Position numbers and translations under genes: made by a program. The notes below the pieces were generated by a model. The model was not told the DNA's origin. It did no database searches and worked only from the letters and a program-made list of their open reading frames with translations. From Parietichytrium sp. I65-24A (lineage: Eukaryota; Sar; Bigyra; Thraustochytrida; Thraustochytriidae), in the NCBI GenBank assembly GCA_012862575.1, contig BLSF01000045.1, positions 275,896 through 339,895 of the forward strand: a DNA stretch of 64,000 bases, written 5' to 3'. Below, one piece after another: positions 30,301 to 45,300 of the stretch; positions within the stretch are counted from its first letter, which is position 1, and each line of letters opens with the position of its first letter.

Positions 30301-33300
30301 AGTTGCGTGTCGATTCTCCGTGGTTCCAGCTCCGGGAGAGTATGCTGTTGGTGTAGCGTGCAATGGGGTGGACTACGTTGAGAGTACAGCGAACGCTACA
30401 CTTCAGATCACTCCCGAGATTGTCGTTGCGTCCGTAGCTCCGAGCATAGTTCCTGAACATAGCACGACCCTCCTGAATGTCTCGTTGCATTCGCGGCTAA
30501 CAGCATTCCCTGAATATCCATATCATTGCCATTTTGCAAACGAAGCCTCGGCATGGTTCGAGAGCAAAGTCGTCTCTCTTTCGGAGGACGGACTCGTTGT
30601 GCAATGCAACACTCCACCTTCTATTTCTCCGGCGGGACACTGGCGAATTACGGTAGCTCAACTTTCTGATGTCAGTTATGGTGGTAACTTGAATGACATC
30701 TTCCTGCGAGCTACCCACATTCAGGTAGCCGAAACTTCGGTTGCGGCGAGTATCTCTCCTCAGTCTGTCCAAAGCTCTGGCGGCTCTGTGTTGACCATAT
30801 CCGGCACATTTCCTGCAGATCGCACTTACTCTTGCGCTTTCTCTGCTGGGTTGTCGGAATCAGTCGTCGTTGTAGACGCAAAGCCAGTGGATACTGGCAA
30901 AGTGCGGTGCATCTCTCCAAGTGGTCTGGCAGTCGGGCTTGCCTCTGTAGCTCTTAAAGACAGCCTGCTTAGTACATCTGCCGTCTCGGGGGCTCGATTT
31001 TCTTTGATGGTGTACGACGAACCTCACGTCAGTGCCTTTGCTCCGCTGAGAGGCTCTGAACAAGGCGGTCAGAGAGTTGCCCTTGTCGTATCGCATGTGC
31101 CTCTGAGGCTTGCCGAGTACCTTCGCTGCAAGTTCGGGAATGTAAACTCACCTGTCCCAGGAGTTTGGGTGAACGAGACCTTGGTCCTGTGCGAGACGCC
31201 TGCACATCCTCCGACCAAAGTGCTCGTATCAATAAGCGTGGATGGTGGAGACTTGTTCAGCACTGCCTCCGAAAACGTCTACGAATACGTTGAAAGTGCT
31301 ACGATTACGAAAGCTGGTCCGCTTTTTGCGAGTGAACGTGGCGGCGGATTCGTGGACCTGCACGGAACGAACTTTTACGAGGGAATGGCGTGCTCCTTTG
31401 AGCGATATCAGGTCAATGCAGAAGTGGTGACCCCAGAGTTAGCCCGCTGCAAGGTTCCATCCGTTCAAGTGTTCGCTGATGCCAATGGCAACAAATTGCC
31501 TGGTCTCTTTCGCGTTCCCTTCACGGTGAGAGGGGCGGACGGATTCCGTGAAGAAGTTACTTTTGTTCGAGAATTTGACAGTGTGAAGTACTTCAAGGAC
31601 TTTGCGCTTGTTGGCATTGAGAACGGCAAACTCCACCTTGAAACAGATGTACCTGTGGCTGCAGAGCTGCAGGGCCGCTGCGGATGCAATTTCAAGGGTC
31701 TCAATTTGATCTCGCCAGTAACCTTTGTAACGGAACGAACAGGGTTTTGCGAAATTCCGAATGTATCCGAGCAGGATTTTAAGAGCATGCCGTTTTCATA
31801 TGTGCTAATTGAGCTTGTCTCGATCAGCTCTAGAGGGGAAACCCTTATCCCTCTCTCGAGCAAACTACATCGTCTGCAATACACCATGTTGCCTACCTTG
31901 AAATCTATCTCCCGCCCCGTCCTAGCAGAGGGTGTTGCGCATCAAACCGTTGAAATAGTGGGGGAGAATTTTCTCCCTTCGCCATGGTTGAGGTGCAAAA
32001 TCCAGTCGGACTCGATAAATACCACCTTCACCGCGATCGCGATGTGGAAGTCTTCTTCATCAATCAGCTGCGAAATGCCCGAACTCAAGCCTGCACAGTA
32101 TCAAGTTTTCATTGGTTGGGTCCACGAAGCAGAGATGGTCGCGGGTCCGGTCTCCCTCCAGTTGTCAGTGGTTCCTTCAGTGGGTCTTATGGAAGTGGCA
32201 CCTTCCGTGCTGTCGTTGCATCGCAGTACCACTTTAAAGCTACGAACATCGGGACTGTCTGGGCTGGATGGCACCGACAAACTTTTTTGTGTGTTTCAAG
32301 GCGGACTGTTGAGCCCGGTTGTCAAGCTTGAATCGGATGGAACTCTGGAGTGTCCATCTCCAGCATTTTCCGACTCTGGCGCAAAGACGTTGAGCCTCAG
32401 CCACCCACTATTTACTGAAAGCGTGTTTCGCAACTCTCTCGACTTGCACGTTGTGCCACAGTCTCTTTCCTTGCGGTTGGAGCCTGCATTCGGATCGGCA
32501 TTAGGGGGCACTGAGATTCTCCTGTTTGGTCAAGATCTCCGTGACGCCAAATTTTGCATCTTTGACTTCGGACCCGGGCAAGGCGTTTTGTCGTCGCCTG
32601 TGGAATACTTTCGCGAGGATGTCGAGTCAGTCTCGTGCTTCACACCTCAAATACCCTATGAATGGGGCCCAACAGAATATTGGACTGCAAGTGTGCACGC
32701 CTCGCAAATTGCAAATGAGATATCCGAGCATGCAGTCTCCGTGGCTCGCTTCGTCTTTATGCGTGTCCCGGAGATTGGGGAAGTGTCTCCAACTGTTGCC
32801 AATGAAGCTGGTGGTACCACGATTACCATACGAGGAAACCATTTCCAGACGCTCTCTTCGTCGAGCGTCTTCAAACCGACGTGCTCATTCGGTCTGGCGG
32901 GGAAAGTGGAGGCCAAAATAATTTCCAGAGAGGTAGCTGTCTGCGTCACCCCTCGCGCGATGCCAGGCCACTATTCGTTCTCACTTTCGCTAAATGGCAA
33001 AGACTTTTTTGGAGAGAGGTCTTTCCAATTTTATACAACCGTGACGACGAGCGGCGTTTTGCCAGGAACTGGCCCGAGCTCTGGCAAAACTCTGCTCATA
33101 GTAACCGGTACTGGATTTGTGGACTCTCCGCAAGCTTCATGCATATTCCATGGCTTGAATAGCTCGGGAAAGTACGAGGTGTTGAGCAAGACAAAAGTTC
33201 TTCTGTGGCATAGTTCATCGAAGGTGTCTTGCATGACACCAAAGAAAGGCTACGGCGATGGGTCACGAGTCGTCGTGGAAGTATCCAACAACGGTTTACC

Positions 33301-36300
33301 TGAGTTCCCTGGAGAGATGACCGGGCTCCCAGCATTTGATTTTCACGATCCGATTGAAGTCGAAGACCTATATCCTCGCGTTGCGCAGGCAGGAGAGGTG
33401 ACTAGGTTTTACGTTAACCTCGCTTCGGACCCATCCGTCATTCAAAAGTGCAGGTTTGCCAGTGGTCAAGTCGCAGACACACAAGTGTTACAGGGAGATG
33501 TGCTGTGCACGGTGCGCAGCCCTTGGGAAGCCGGTGCGGAACCCGGAGTACTTGAGCTTAGCTCCAACGGGGTTGATTGGGTTTCTGTCCCGATGCAAGT
33601 GGAAATCGTTCCAGATTTTTTCGTTCGGGGAATTATGCCAGTCACTGGCCCTGCCAACCAACGAGTTGTAATTGCGATCAGTGGTTCTAACTTTCTCCCT
33701 TCAGATCAGCTGAAATGTCGCTTTGGCTCCGCAATCGAGGTCCCCGCTTTGTGGATGTCCCACTCAAAGATCACATGCGAATTTCCTGGACATGTATTGC
33801 AGCTGCAGAGCTCGAATTACACGCTGTCAATTTCACTCAACGGCCAAACGTATCAAGACTCTGGCTTTCAGTTCATTACTCATGAGCCTGTCATCCAAGG
33901 GAGTATGCACCACCAAATCGGCGACGCCAGTGGATGGTCTCAAGTTTCTGTCGAAGGCCAGAACTTTCACTTAATCCCAGGTGAAAATCTAGCTTGTGCG
34001 TTGTGCAATGATCTCCTGGAACCCGTCTTAGTCACCCAAGCAGACGTTCTCCGCCACAATGAGATCTCCTGTAGATTTCCACCTCAGGCTCGGGCAGGGA
34101 CGTACAGACTTCGAATACTTTTGAACGGAAAGAACACGGCAGAAGTGACGTCTACTCAGGTGCGCGAAATGGAAGATGTTTGGACTTTTGTCTCTCCTCC
34201 AGTGGTCGACCTTCTCGTCCCAAACAGTGGGCCACTTCACGGCAAAACACGAGTTTTAGTTTTTGGTGGCGGATTTCGGAACACGAGTAGTTTGCGCTGC
34301 ATGTTTGGGCTCTTCCCAAGTGTACATGCAGAATACATCTCCGAAGAGTTAGTCGCCTGTGAAGCCCCAGATTCAAACCGGTTTTCGGGTCCTGTCTCGG
34401 TGGAGGTTCAGGTTGAGGAAGGATCGTTTGTCTCCAATAGCGGAGTCAAGTACCATTTTGAAGCTCCCCTTCGGATTGTCCAAGTTTCGCCGTTTCAACT
34501 GTTTTCTATGACTGCAAACCAGGTGGTTGACATCAACGTCGAAAACCCTGTTGTCCACTACGTTTCATTCTCCTGCAATTGGGTGTTGCATTCTGGAGCA
34601 AATTCTATTGACTTGGACCCCACTGTGGGGGCAGTTCTTCCACAGTTGGACGGCCACGTGGTAAGGTGCCCGGTCCCTGAGCTTGCTGGCGCCGGATCGT
34701 TGAACGTTTTCCTGGGGTCTGCTTCGAAGGATTTTGTCCTGGGCGAATACTCGCGTGCCAACATCCAAGTGCTCGATCCTGCGGTTTTGTCCCCTCATCT
34801 TGGACCCGTTCGAGTTCCGGCCGACCAGCCTATCCTTGTGAACTATTCGGTCTCAGAACGGTTGCCGTCGCTCGACTTGTCACACGCAGTATGCTCATTC
34901 AAGAACATTCTTGCTAGTGACATTGACCACCAGATCACCGCCCCTCTGTCTACCGACTCGAGCCTTGGCTTCATCAGATGCGGGCCGGTACAATTTCCTC
35001 TGACTGGTGAATTTGAAATGGGTGTTTATTCCGTCAAGAATCGTGGGATCCTTTTCCGAGACATAGGAGCCAGCGTCGTCGTTACAGATAGGCCGGTGCT
35101 AAAAATTGAAATTAGTCCAACAATGGGACCGCAATCAGGTGGGACAGAGATTACCATTCAAGGCTACAACTTGGCGGAGTTTGGGAGCGGACTTTCTTGT
35201 CTTTTTGTGCTCAGTGAGAGCTTGAGCCTTGAGTCCGAAGCATTTCTTGTCAAGGCGACCATTCCTGGAACTCTGGATGAACTTAAATGCTACACTCCAG
35301 CATACACCGACTCTGACGGAATTCCCTCCTCTGCGACAGTCAAAATAATTGACACAAGGACGAGAACGCCAGTTTCCGATCAACTGTGGGTGTTTCACTA
35401 CCTCGAGGACTTGAGCTTCACCTCAGTATTTCCTTCAATCGTTCCAGAGTCTGGCAACTCCGTGATCTTTATTGAGGTTGGAGGTCTCAGTCCTTTGGGT
35501 GACGTTTGGTGCAAATTCGGCCATCTTGAGCCAGAGCGCGCAATTCAAGTGAGTGTTGAAGGGGGATTAGTACAGTGCAATGCGCCGCGCATGAGGCCCG
35601 GTCGGGTAGAACTGCGACTTTCACAAAACGGAGGAGCAAACACTGAGACCACGCACCAACACATCACCTTTATCAAATTCCTTAGCATCACCTCGCTCAC
35701 TCCTGCGTTAGGTGTGACATCTGGCGGGACAGAGATACGATTACTGGGCACCAGTTTTGAGAAGGATGCTCGTCTACAGTGCCGATTTACGCTGAATGAA
35801 ATTGTGAGACACACGGCTTTTATTGTGATTGGCGAAGAACAAGGCGCATGCTTATCTCCTCGGTTTCCGCTTCCGGGAAGATCCACTTTTGCCCTTGTTG
35901 CCGGAGATGTCGTTGTGGCGGAGTACGAAGCCGGCTTTCTCTATGTGGAACCCCCTCTAATTTACAACATTGTGCCAAAGTTTGGCCTTGCATCTAATCC
36001 GGCTACGTTTCGATTGGAAGGAAGCCATGTCTCTACATACGGTGGCTCTGCGGCTTGCATGTTTGAGGGCGATGGGGAGGCTAGCATGGCTAAATTATCC
36101 AGAACGCTTGACGCGGTGGGGTGCGAGCTCGGCTCGCGTACAGAGGGAACGAAGAATATCTCTTTTAGTGTCAATGGCGTAGATTTTCACTGGGTGGGGG
36201 AGTATGAGATTCTTCAAGACCCCATCATTGCTTCCATTGAGCCTCTCAAAGTTGACGAACGAGGTGGAAGCCCAGTTAGAATTTACGGTTCAGGTTTTAA

Positions 36301-39300
36301 GCATTCAGATGACCTCTCGTGCTATTTTGGGGCACATCAGATGAAGGCCACCTTCTTGAGTGACAATGCGATCCAGTGCACCGCACCACCGCATAAGCCC
36401 GGGCTCGTTGCAGTACAGGTGTCTCTGAATGGTATTTACGCAAGCCCTTCCACTGCGGTCTTGGAGTACCAAATGTCGTCATCCATGTACGCTCTTTCCC
36501 CGTCATCGGGGAGAAGCAATGGTGGTACCAACCTTACGATCCATGGCACCAATTTCGACAGCGCAGTGGAGATGTCTTGCGGATATTCAGCAAAGGGTTT
36601 CGGTGAGGAGGTGTTCACAAAGGCACTTGTACTCAGCGAATCCACCTTGTCTTGCCCTTCCCCAGCGTATCCGGCCGGTTTTGGAGTTGCGTGGGTTCGG
36701 CTTTTAAGAGTGGAGGATTCCACGCCTGTCCCTGGAGGCGCAACGTTTACCTTCACAGGGAACGTGTTGCTAAACTCGCTTTACCCTGCGCTTGGGGAGA
36801 CGATTGGCGGAACTATCGTAGAAGTGTCTGGCGAAGGCTTTGTTCAAAGTGAATCGCTGGCATGCAGATGGGATGGTGAGATTGAGGTTGGAGCTCAGTT
36901 TGTGGATACCCAGCTTGTTCGCTGCGCCGCTCCCAAACGCGACGCAGCTGGAGTTGCCACATTAGAAGTCAGCAACGACCGCCGGATCTTCAGTCACCCT
37001 ATCCAATTTTCATTTGTAGATCCGATTCGAGTTTCACGAGTCGAGCCGGCACAGATATTGGAGACCGACGAAGAAATCCTGTTATACGGGGAAAATTTTC
37101 TGAATGTGGACTCCGCTTGCTGCAAAATCGGAGCAAGGATGGGAAAGTATGAATGGATTCATTCTGGTCTGGCGTCCTGTTCGTGGTCGAACACTGAGAA
37201 TGCAATTCTCCCTGGAATCACCAGTGCTGGTATCTCTAACAATTGCCGCGATTTTGCAACCGTCAATATTTTCGTGGGGGCTACTTTGCAAGGCGCTGGG
37301 AACGGGATGATTCCCGATAGTGGACCAGCGGAAGGAGGGACAGAAATCAGCATTGGTCCAATCGACTTTGCCAGCCTCCCGCAGACAACTAGCGAATTGC
37401 GGTGTTTGTTCGATGGGCGTATGGTGGGCTCTGCTGAAACCATCAACGAAACTTTTGTATCTTGCAAAACGCCAGCTTCAAGTCTGGCTGGAGCCACTGA
37501 AGAAGGCGTGTTTCTTACTCGCGTCGCACTTAGCTTCGAAGCCGACGGAAATAGCCCCTCCCATGTTGTATGGGACTCTGTGGCAGCGGGTGCCGGCCAT
37601 TTTCTTTACTACCCTACTGTTGGAGTGTACTCAGTTACTCCGAAAGTTGTCCCCCTTGAAGGCGGCTTTGAAGTGCTGATTAATGGCTTTGGGTTCATGA
37701 ACTCCATGAACTTGGTTGCACAGCTGAAGTGTGGCTCGAATGTCCATCTCTTGCCACTTGAGTTTATCTCTAGCTCAAGTGCGATGCTGCGAAGTCCATT
37801 GGTCGAAGATGAGACGATCTGCCTCGTGCATGTTAGCTTGAATGGCGGAAGCTCGCTTACTGCGTCCGGAAGTACCATCGTGTTTCGGGAAGGCCCAGTA
37901 CTTTTGAAGGTTTACCCAGAAAGGCTGTTCTGGGGAGGACAGGCCGCAACAACGTTTCCGATTTTGATCACTGGTACGCACTTGGTTGCAGGCGATTCTA
38001 ACAAATTGCTTTGCCGTGTGGGCACTCAAACCATTTTAGCCTCTCAAGTCGACGAGACCCAAGTGATTTGTCCTTTGGAGTTGGCTCACACTGGCTGGGA
38101 ATCGCTTGTGACGCTTTCACTGAATGGGGAAGACTTTGTGGAGAGCGACCTCACCTTAACTGTGGAGGAGCCGCCATTGGTGAACGACATGGCTCCAACC
38201 TTTGGGACTGTTTCAGGAGGGACTCGACTAAATTTTCATGGAGCGGGGTTGCAACGAGCATCTACCAATGTTCGCTGTAAATTCACCCTTATGGGTTCAG
38301 ACGAGGATCTTGTGAAGGATGACTTCCTCTTGTCAAAGCTGTACGTAGCAAGCGACATCGAGGCATATTGCGTCTCCCCATCTGTCCATGATTTCAAATC
38401 TAAGATTGCCACAGGAGCAGCCGTCTTGGAAGTTGAGCTAGTTCAAGTTGTCGGTGTTACTGAAGCGCTCATCCCTCTTTCTTCAACACCGAGTGGCGAG
38501 GAGGCAATCTTTCGGTACTCCTACGTCCCATCCGCCATCGTAGAAACAATCGAGCCGGCCTCCGGACCACTGAGCGGAGGAACCTTCGTGGAGCTCTCTG
38601 GCACAGGCTTCAGAGACAATATCGAATTGGCTTGTCGTTTCTCCGACACGGAGACTGGAGCTCAAACCTTTGCGAGAGGAGAGGTACTTCAAGAAGGCTT
38701 AAGGATACGCTGTATCGCTCCGCCAGGCATTGGAGGGCATCTTGCTATCGTCCATGTTACATTGAACGGGGTAGACTTTTCTCGGGAGACGATCCAATAT
38801 CGTTACCACCCTCTTGCTCAAGTTCAGAAAATTATTCCTTCTGTCGGGTCTGTTACAGGGGGCCAGTCAGTCGATGTGTTTGGCGCAAACTTTATCAACG
38901 GGGCCAACTTGGGATGCAGGTTCGGCCTCCATGATCCCGTACCAGCACTCTATATTTCTGACAAGCAGGTCAGGTGTATTGCTCCCAAAGTTGAGTATCA
39001 AGGCCCCGTCTTTATCCAGGTATCGAGCAACGGCGTGGATTTCTCGCATGACTCCATTCAGTTTACATACGTACAAGTTCCAATTGCTTACCGCACCGAG
39101 CCTAGCAGTGGGCCAAAGATTGGCGGAACAAGCGTCAAAGTTTATGGGGCAAACTATGGCTCTGGTGATGATGACATGGTATGCAGTTTCGGAGCGCAGT
39201 TCGTTCCTGCCATCCGTCTGCGTGATGAGGGTGCTTACCAAGTCGTGTCTTGCGACTCACCAGGTGCGGACGGTCAGCACTCAATAGTTCAGGTATCTGT

Positions 39301-42300
39301 GCATCTCCGGGCAGTGGCCGAGAAGGGTCAAGTGACTTCGATGGAAAACCCGGAGTTTGTCGACTTGAGGCTATCTTCGGCGTTCAGATATCTTCCAGAA
39401 GTGGTGCTTGAAGGTATTTACCCTTCATTCGGAAGTACGGCGGGGGGAACCGCTGTAACAATTCGTGGCAAGAACTTTTTCGGCGAGCTCGCTTCCTGCA
39501 AATTTGGGGAAGGAAATTTAGTACAGGCGACTGTCTTGAGCAGCGACGTATTGAAGTGCATTGCGCCACTGTCGCTCACAACAGGGTCTGTTTCGGTAGG
39601 GGTGAGCATCAATGGACAGGATTTCGTGGAGAGCCCAGGCGTTGGCTTTGTTTATGTCGCACAACCTACTCTTGATCATGTGTACCCGACTCGGCTCCCT
39701 CTCAGGAGCGAGAATGTTGTCAGAATTTTTGGGAAAAACCTCATCACATCTCCACTTTTGTCCTGTAAAGTTGGTGAGGTGATCTCTTCAGTCACTTTCG
39801 TCTCTCCACAAGGCGACTTTTTGGACTGTAAAGTTCCTGCCTTCAACTCAGAAGGCAACGAGGTGCAACGGCTGGTTCAACACCGAGACGCAGCAGAGAA
39901 TTACACCACGCAAAGAATTGTGTATACCTCTAGACCGTCCCAAGTTGAAGAACAGATCGTGCGTGTGTCTGCGTGGGGCGAAGATGGAGGGTCGGGCAAC
40001 GCGGAGGTCCAGTCCGTGAGCATAACATCCGTTGCTACCATAGAGGGCACTTTCCAAATCGGTCTCAACGGCGAATTCTCGGGCGATCTTGCTTGGGATG
40101 TTTCCGAAGCTGGTATGCAACAAGCGCTCAACCTGCTGTCTGGAGTTGATCTGGTTACTGTCGAGCGAAGCAGGACGGGGTCATTTGGGTTTGTTTGGCT
40201 CGTTACTTTTACTGGAAACGCAGGGGACGTAAACGAGTTGGAGGTGAATGCCTCCGCCCTGAACTCCATCAGCGTTAATTCGGTCCAGATTCAGGTGCAG
40301 CAGCTCATCGCGGCAACCTCGACAAAGATCTCGTCAGGGACATTTACTCTAACAAACGGTGCCATCGTCAAACAACTCCCTTTCAATGCTGACGAGGAAG
40401 AAATGGCGTCTGCGTACAGCGATATGTTTGGAGGTTCAGGATTCACCTCGACTCGATCAGGCCCGGATGTCAATGGCGGATATGCATGGCAGATCACGTT
40501 CCCTTCATCCTTGACTGGAAAAGCTGAGGAGCCTGTGATCGACACCAGTGGAATAAGTGCCACGAATGTCACTGGAAGTGTTTCGTGCCAAGTTCGAGGC
40601 AGTGTCGTTGGTGGAACATTCACCCTTGAGTATGACGGAGTTACCACCGAGAATATTCCAATAGAGAGCTCAGGCGCAGAATTCGCCGCAGTGTTGTCTT
40701 CAGCATTTGGGTTTGATGCAAACGTCACCCGTGTGGACACCACTTTAACGCAGGAAAATCTTGAGCAAGTGGAGTGGATCGCGGAGTTTGAGCCTGAACT
40801 TGGATACCTGAGTCTTCTCGGCACCAATGTCTCGATGCTCTCTGCAACTGACGTGACAATGGCTGTTGAACGGTTGGATTACGCTCTTGACGAAGTGTAT
40901 GGGTCGTTTAAGCTGTCATTTTTGGGCGACAGAACTGCAGCGCTTCCATGGAATGCAAGTGCCGAACAAGTCAAGAACGCTCTGGAGGAACTGCCGGAGA
41001 TTGGGTCTCTTGATGTGGTGGAATCGTCTTTGGAGAACTCTGAACTCAAGTCTTGGATCGTCACGTTTAAAGGCCGTGGCGAGCCTGCAAACGTCGGTCC
41101 TCAGCCTCTGTTAATGGTGGAGGAAATTGACCCGCTTCAGATTCAAAGTGCGAGTATTTTGGTTGATCGGATTCAGGAGGGGTGCTGTATTGCAAAGGTC
41201 TCAATAGATGGGCAGAATTGGGTTTCGAGCGACAGTGCAAGCTTGGGCATTCTGCGCTTTCAAAGTCAGAGCATTGTCAACGCCATATACCCATCCATTG
41301 CGTCCGCCCAAGGTGGAGTAAACGTTGAGCTCGTTGGAAATGACTTTTTCCAGAATCTACCCGCCAAGTGCATCTTTGAGTCCAGTGATGGTTTGGTTGT
41401 GGGACAGTCGGACGCTGATATAGCCACTGACTCCACGGCGGTCTGTACTACTCCACTTTTGACCGGCTCGAGTTGGAGTCAAGATACAGTCTCCTTTGTG
41501 AAGCTTCGCTATCAACATGGCCAATCCCAACTGATGAGTCTGTCTTATGCACACTTGACACAGTTTCATGTAGATTTCCTCGCAGCAGAGATGTCGCCAT
41601 CTTCCGGCTCTGAGCGAGGTGGGACGAGAGTAGCGATAGATCTGGGCTCGGATCTGTCGGACTACGTCGCTTTTCATTCTCTGCCTTATTGCAAATTTGG
41701 AGAGAAAGTTGTTCAGGCAACGCTCGAACAGCATCGATTCATTTCATGCAGTTCACCACCTCACACTATGGGGCCGGTGACATTTTCTTTTAGCCTGAAT
41801 GGGGGTGTGGAGTATTCAAACGGTGAATTCCAATTCAATTACGTCAACCAAGATCTTGAAATCAAGGGACTATCGACCCAAAACGTAGCCATTACAGGTG
41901 GAGAAACCCTAAGGCTCGAGATTTCCGGCTTCCAACAATTTGAGTTTGTGTCTTGCTATTTCACCTCTGGCGGACAATCAGAGGCTGTATGGATTTCCAG
42001 TAACCTCATCGAGTGTGAGACGAACCCTGGGCCACGTCTTCTTCTCGCTGAATCAAATGACGAGAAACATTTTATCGCAACTGTGGAGAACGACACGTTG
42101 AGCGCTGAAGAGCTTGAGGTTCAATTCGAAGGGTATTTGGAGTGCGACGACGTCGTAAATTATAGCCCTCCGCTCGGCTTTTTAAAAGATGGGGAGCGCT
42201 CGTGGTTATTCAGCTCGTATGGGTGCAACAACTCTGTGGATGAACTGGAGAATATGACGCTCATTTCTGGCTTTCAAATCATTGATGCGTCCGCGCAAGA

Positions 42301-45300
42301 CGTCTTGAGTCTGTCTGCAAATGGCCAGGAGTTTTCGAACCATGTCATTCTTTCCTATTACCCTATCATGACCCCAGTTCATGCCGAGCCAGTCTCTGGC
42401 CCAGTATCCGGGGGTACTCTGGTGGGGATCGAGCTCTACGAGCTCGTGGAGGAATCGGCATTGACTTCTCTCACATGCTGGTTTGGCGACGAGCTCGCTG
42501 TGGAGCCGGAGATGTTCGAGTCATCGGATCTCAATCGCACAGTGGTTTGGTGCCGGTCGCCAACACTTGCAACCCACTTTGATTCACCGCAAGCAGTGTC
42601 CGACGATTCTGGCGCAAGGTTGCCACTCAGGCTTTCTGCCAACGGCGGGGTCAAGTTTCTTGAAAACAATCTTTACTTTACCTACATGCCAGAGCTACAT
42701 ATCCTAGCTGTTGAGCCTTCCAATGGCCCAGCTGACGCTGAGGTTATCATAGAGGTACGCGGAAAGGGCTTTGAACGATTCCTCGGGGATGCGCTGTCCT
42801 GTATTTTTGTCCCTGCGGCAAAGGCCACTAGCTTGGATACTTTTGTGGCTTCCCAAGCAGAGATTCTCTCAGATGATCGTCTTCTATGCCGAGTACCACT
42901 GCAGGAAGAGGTAGATGGCGACGCTTCCCCTACATCCTTGCGGGTGGAGATTGGAACAACATCGCAAAAGCAGCTTCTTACTGCAAGCGGTTTTCAATAC
43001 GTGTACGACATGCCTTTGAGGCTATCTTCCATCTCGCCTTCCGTTGGAAGTGTGCACGGTGGGTCCATCGTGTCAGTCTTTGGCGGGCCATTCCCCCAAG
43101 ATGTAGACAAGAAGGGCTTGTACAATTGCATGTTTGGCGATGAAATCGTCAATGCTACATGGGTTTCGCCCCGCCAGCTCAATTGCGTCAGCCCGCCCTT
43201 GGCACCGGTGCCCACGATTGAATCTGTATCATTTGGGGGTTCGGGACCTGCGAAAAGGGTGGAGAAAGTCGAGCTGGTGGTCGAAGAACCATTGGACGAG
43301 ATAACAACCGTTTCTGTCCAAGTTCAAAGCCTCCTGGTGGTTCCCGATATCCAGCGCATGCGATTCACTCCAGAAAACGCCCAGCCTGGTATTCAACGCG
43401 TAATTGTTGATCGTGATCCTTCCAACCGAGCTCAGATTGTGGAAATTTCAACGAATGCAAACGCAAATGCGCCTCCCAAGCACTTTGTTACTGTCCAAGC
43501 TCAAGATTTTGCAATCGGAACCCATCAAATTACTCTTTCGAGCGGTCTTGAAGGAGGAGTTCAGGAAGTTCCAAGAGTTGAACGAGTTTCAATTTATGCA
43601 CAGGCAAATCTTAGCGGGACATTTGATTTGTCGTATAACGGATCCACCCCTGTTACCGTACCGCATGATGCGGGTGCTGCAGCCTTGGAGGCGCTCCTGG
43701 CAGGCATTGTGCCAACAGGTGTCACCGTGACTTCCGATATCACGCGCACGGTGGAAGATCAACAATACTCCTGGCTTGTTACTTTCAGTAGCGAAGATGC
43801 CCCAGCAGACTTGCAGCTAAACACATCCTCCTTGGAAGGATACAATGCAAGTGGCGACGTGGAGGTTGTAGAAAATGCCAGTGCCTGTGGGGTTCACACT
43901 TTTCTCCTGCCGCGAAGCATTTCTACCGGAGAGCCTGTTGTACTCTCGTTTCGAAACCACACAGCCAGTCACCCATTGGTTAACCCAGAAGATGCAAGTG
44001 ATGTTGTCGATTGGATCGAGTCGGTCTCTACCCTTGGGGAAGGCTCGATCATGGTGACTGTGAATAATACGCTCTCTGATGCGGATTTCATCGCTTGGGA
44101 CGTTACATTCGCAGGCGTTTGCGGGAGCTTGAATAGCCTTGAGATCTCGCCGGCATCGTACGGTGGGCAGATTCAGCAATTACGAGAAGGTACCACAGCT
44201 TGCATCGCGGGCGAAATTGTTCTCTTGTTGGAACAAGCCAACCGAGGGACGAATCCCGATTTAGAAAAGCAAGTCGTTGTTCCACTAGACGTAGCTCCGA
44301 GTGTGGCCGACGAGAAAATCGGAGAGCTTCTTCGCAACGCGTTCCCGACCTTCGACCGAAGCCTCTTTTCAGCATCTCTGACATACTCGAAGAAGTTCGG
44401 CCAGCGAGTACTCAGCCTGACTCTGCCAATGTCTATTACCCCTTCACTCTTCTCTATCGCGGCGGTCACTGGCAGCTTGGTCTCGATAAACCTGAGCACG
44501 TTCGTGCATTCAGCCCCATTAGGTGGACAGTTTACACTTTTCCTTCAGCCTAGATCTGGGTCTTCAGCCGTGGAAACCCCAGCAATCGATTTCAACGCAA
44601 CAGAAGGCAATATTAGCGATGCTATCCTTAGCGCACTTCCCGACGCGCCACTTGTTAGCGTCACCAAAATTTCCGACAACCAGGTCCAGCAGTCGTGGGA
44701 GATCGAGCTCGAGCCTTTAACACCGATCGATTACGAGACATTTGCAGTGCTTCCGGGCAACCAATCCTCTCTGGAGAACGGCGACTTGACGGCTGGCTTT
44801 CTCTCCCATGGGTCCATCAACGAAATTCAAATGTTCGAAACGGATACCCTTTCTATGAGCTGCTGTGTGACTGGCACTTTTGATTTGTATTTCCCAGACT
44901 CTGACGAGAGGGTGACTGGTATTCCTGCACAAGTGTCAGGGACCGAGTTGGCGAATCTCATTCACACCGGAGCCCCCGCAATTGGTGCCGTTAGTGTCTC
45001 GCGCGAAACCACTGAAGCTTCGAGCGGTCGTTATGGATACCGCTGGATTGTTACGTTCGTGGAGCGTGCTGGACCTCTGCAACTCCTATCTGTTGAAACT
45101 GACGGGTTTCTCGCTAGCTTGCCTGGGGACGAGGTGCAGATTAGCAGGCAAAGATTGCAGCTCGGAACCGGATCCGTGCTGAGTGGCAATTTTGCTGTTA
45201 AATGTGTCGGCTGTCTTTACAACCAGGCCTCCGTGTCAATTGAGCACAACGCGACAGGTGTAGAGCTTCTGAGCAAGGTGAATGAGCTCCTACTGCTGGG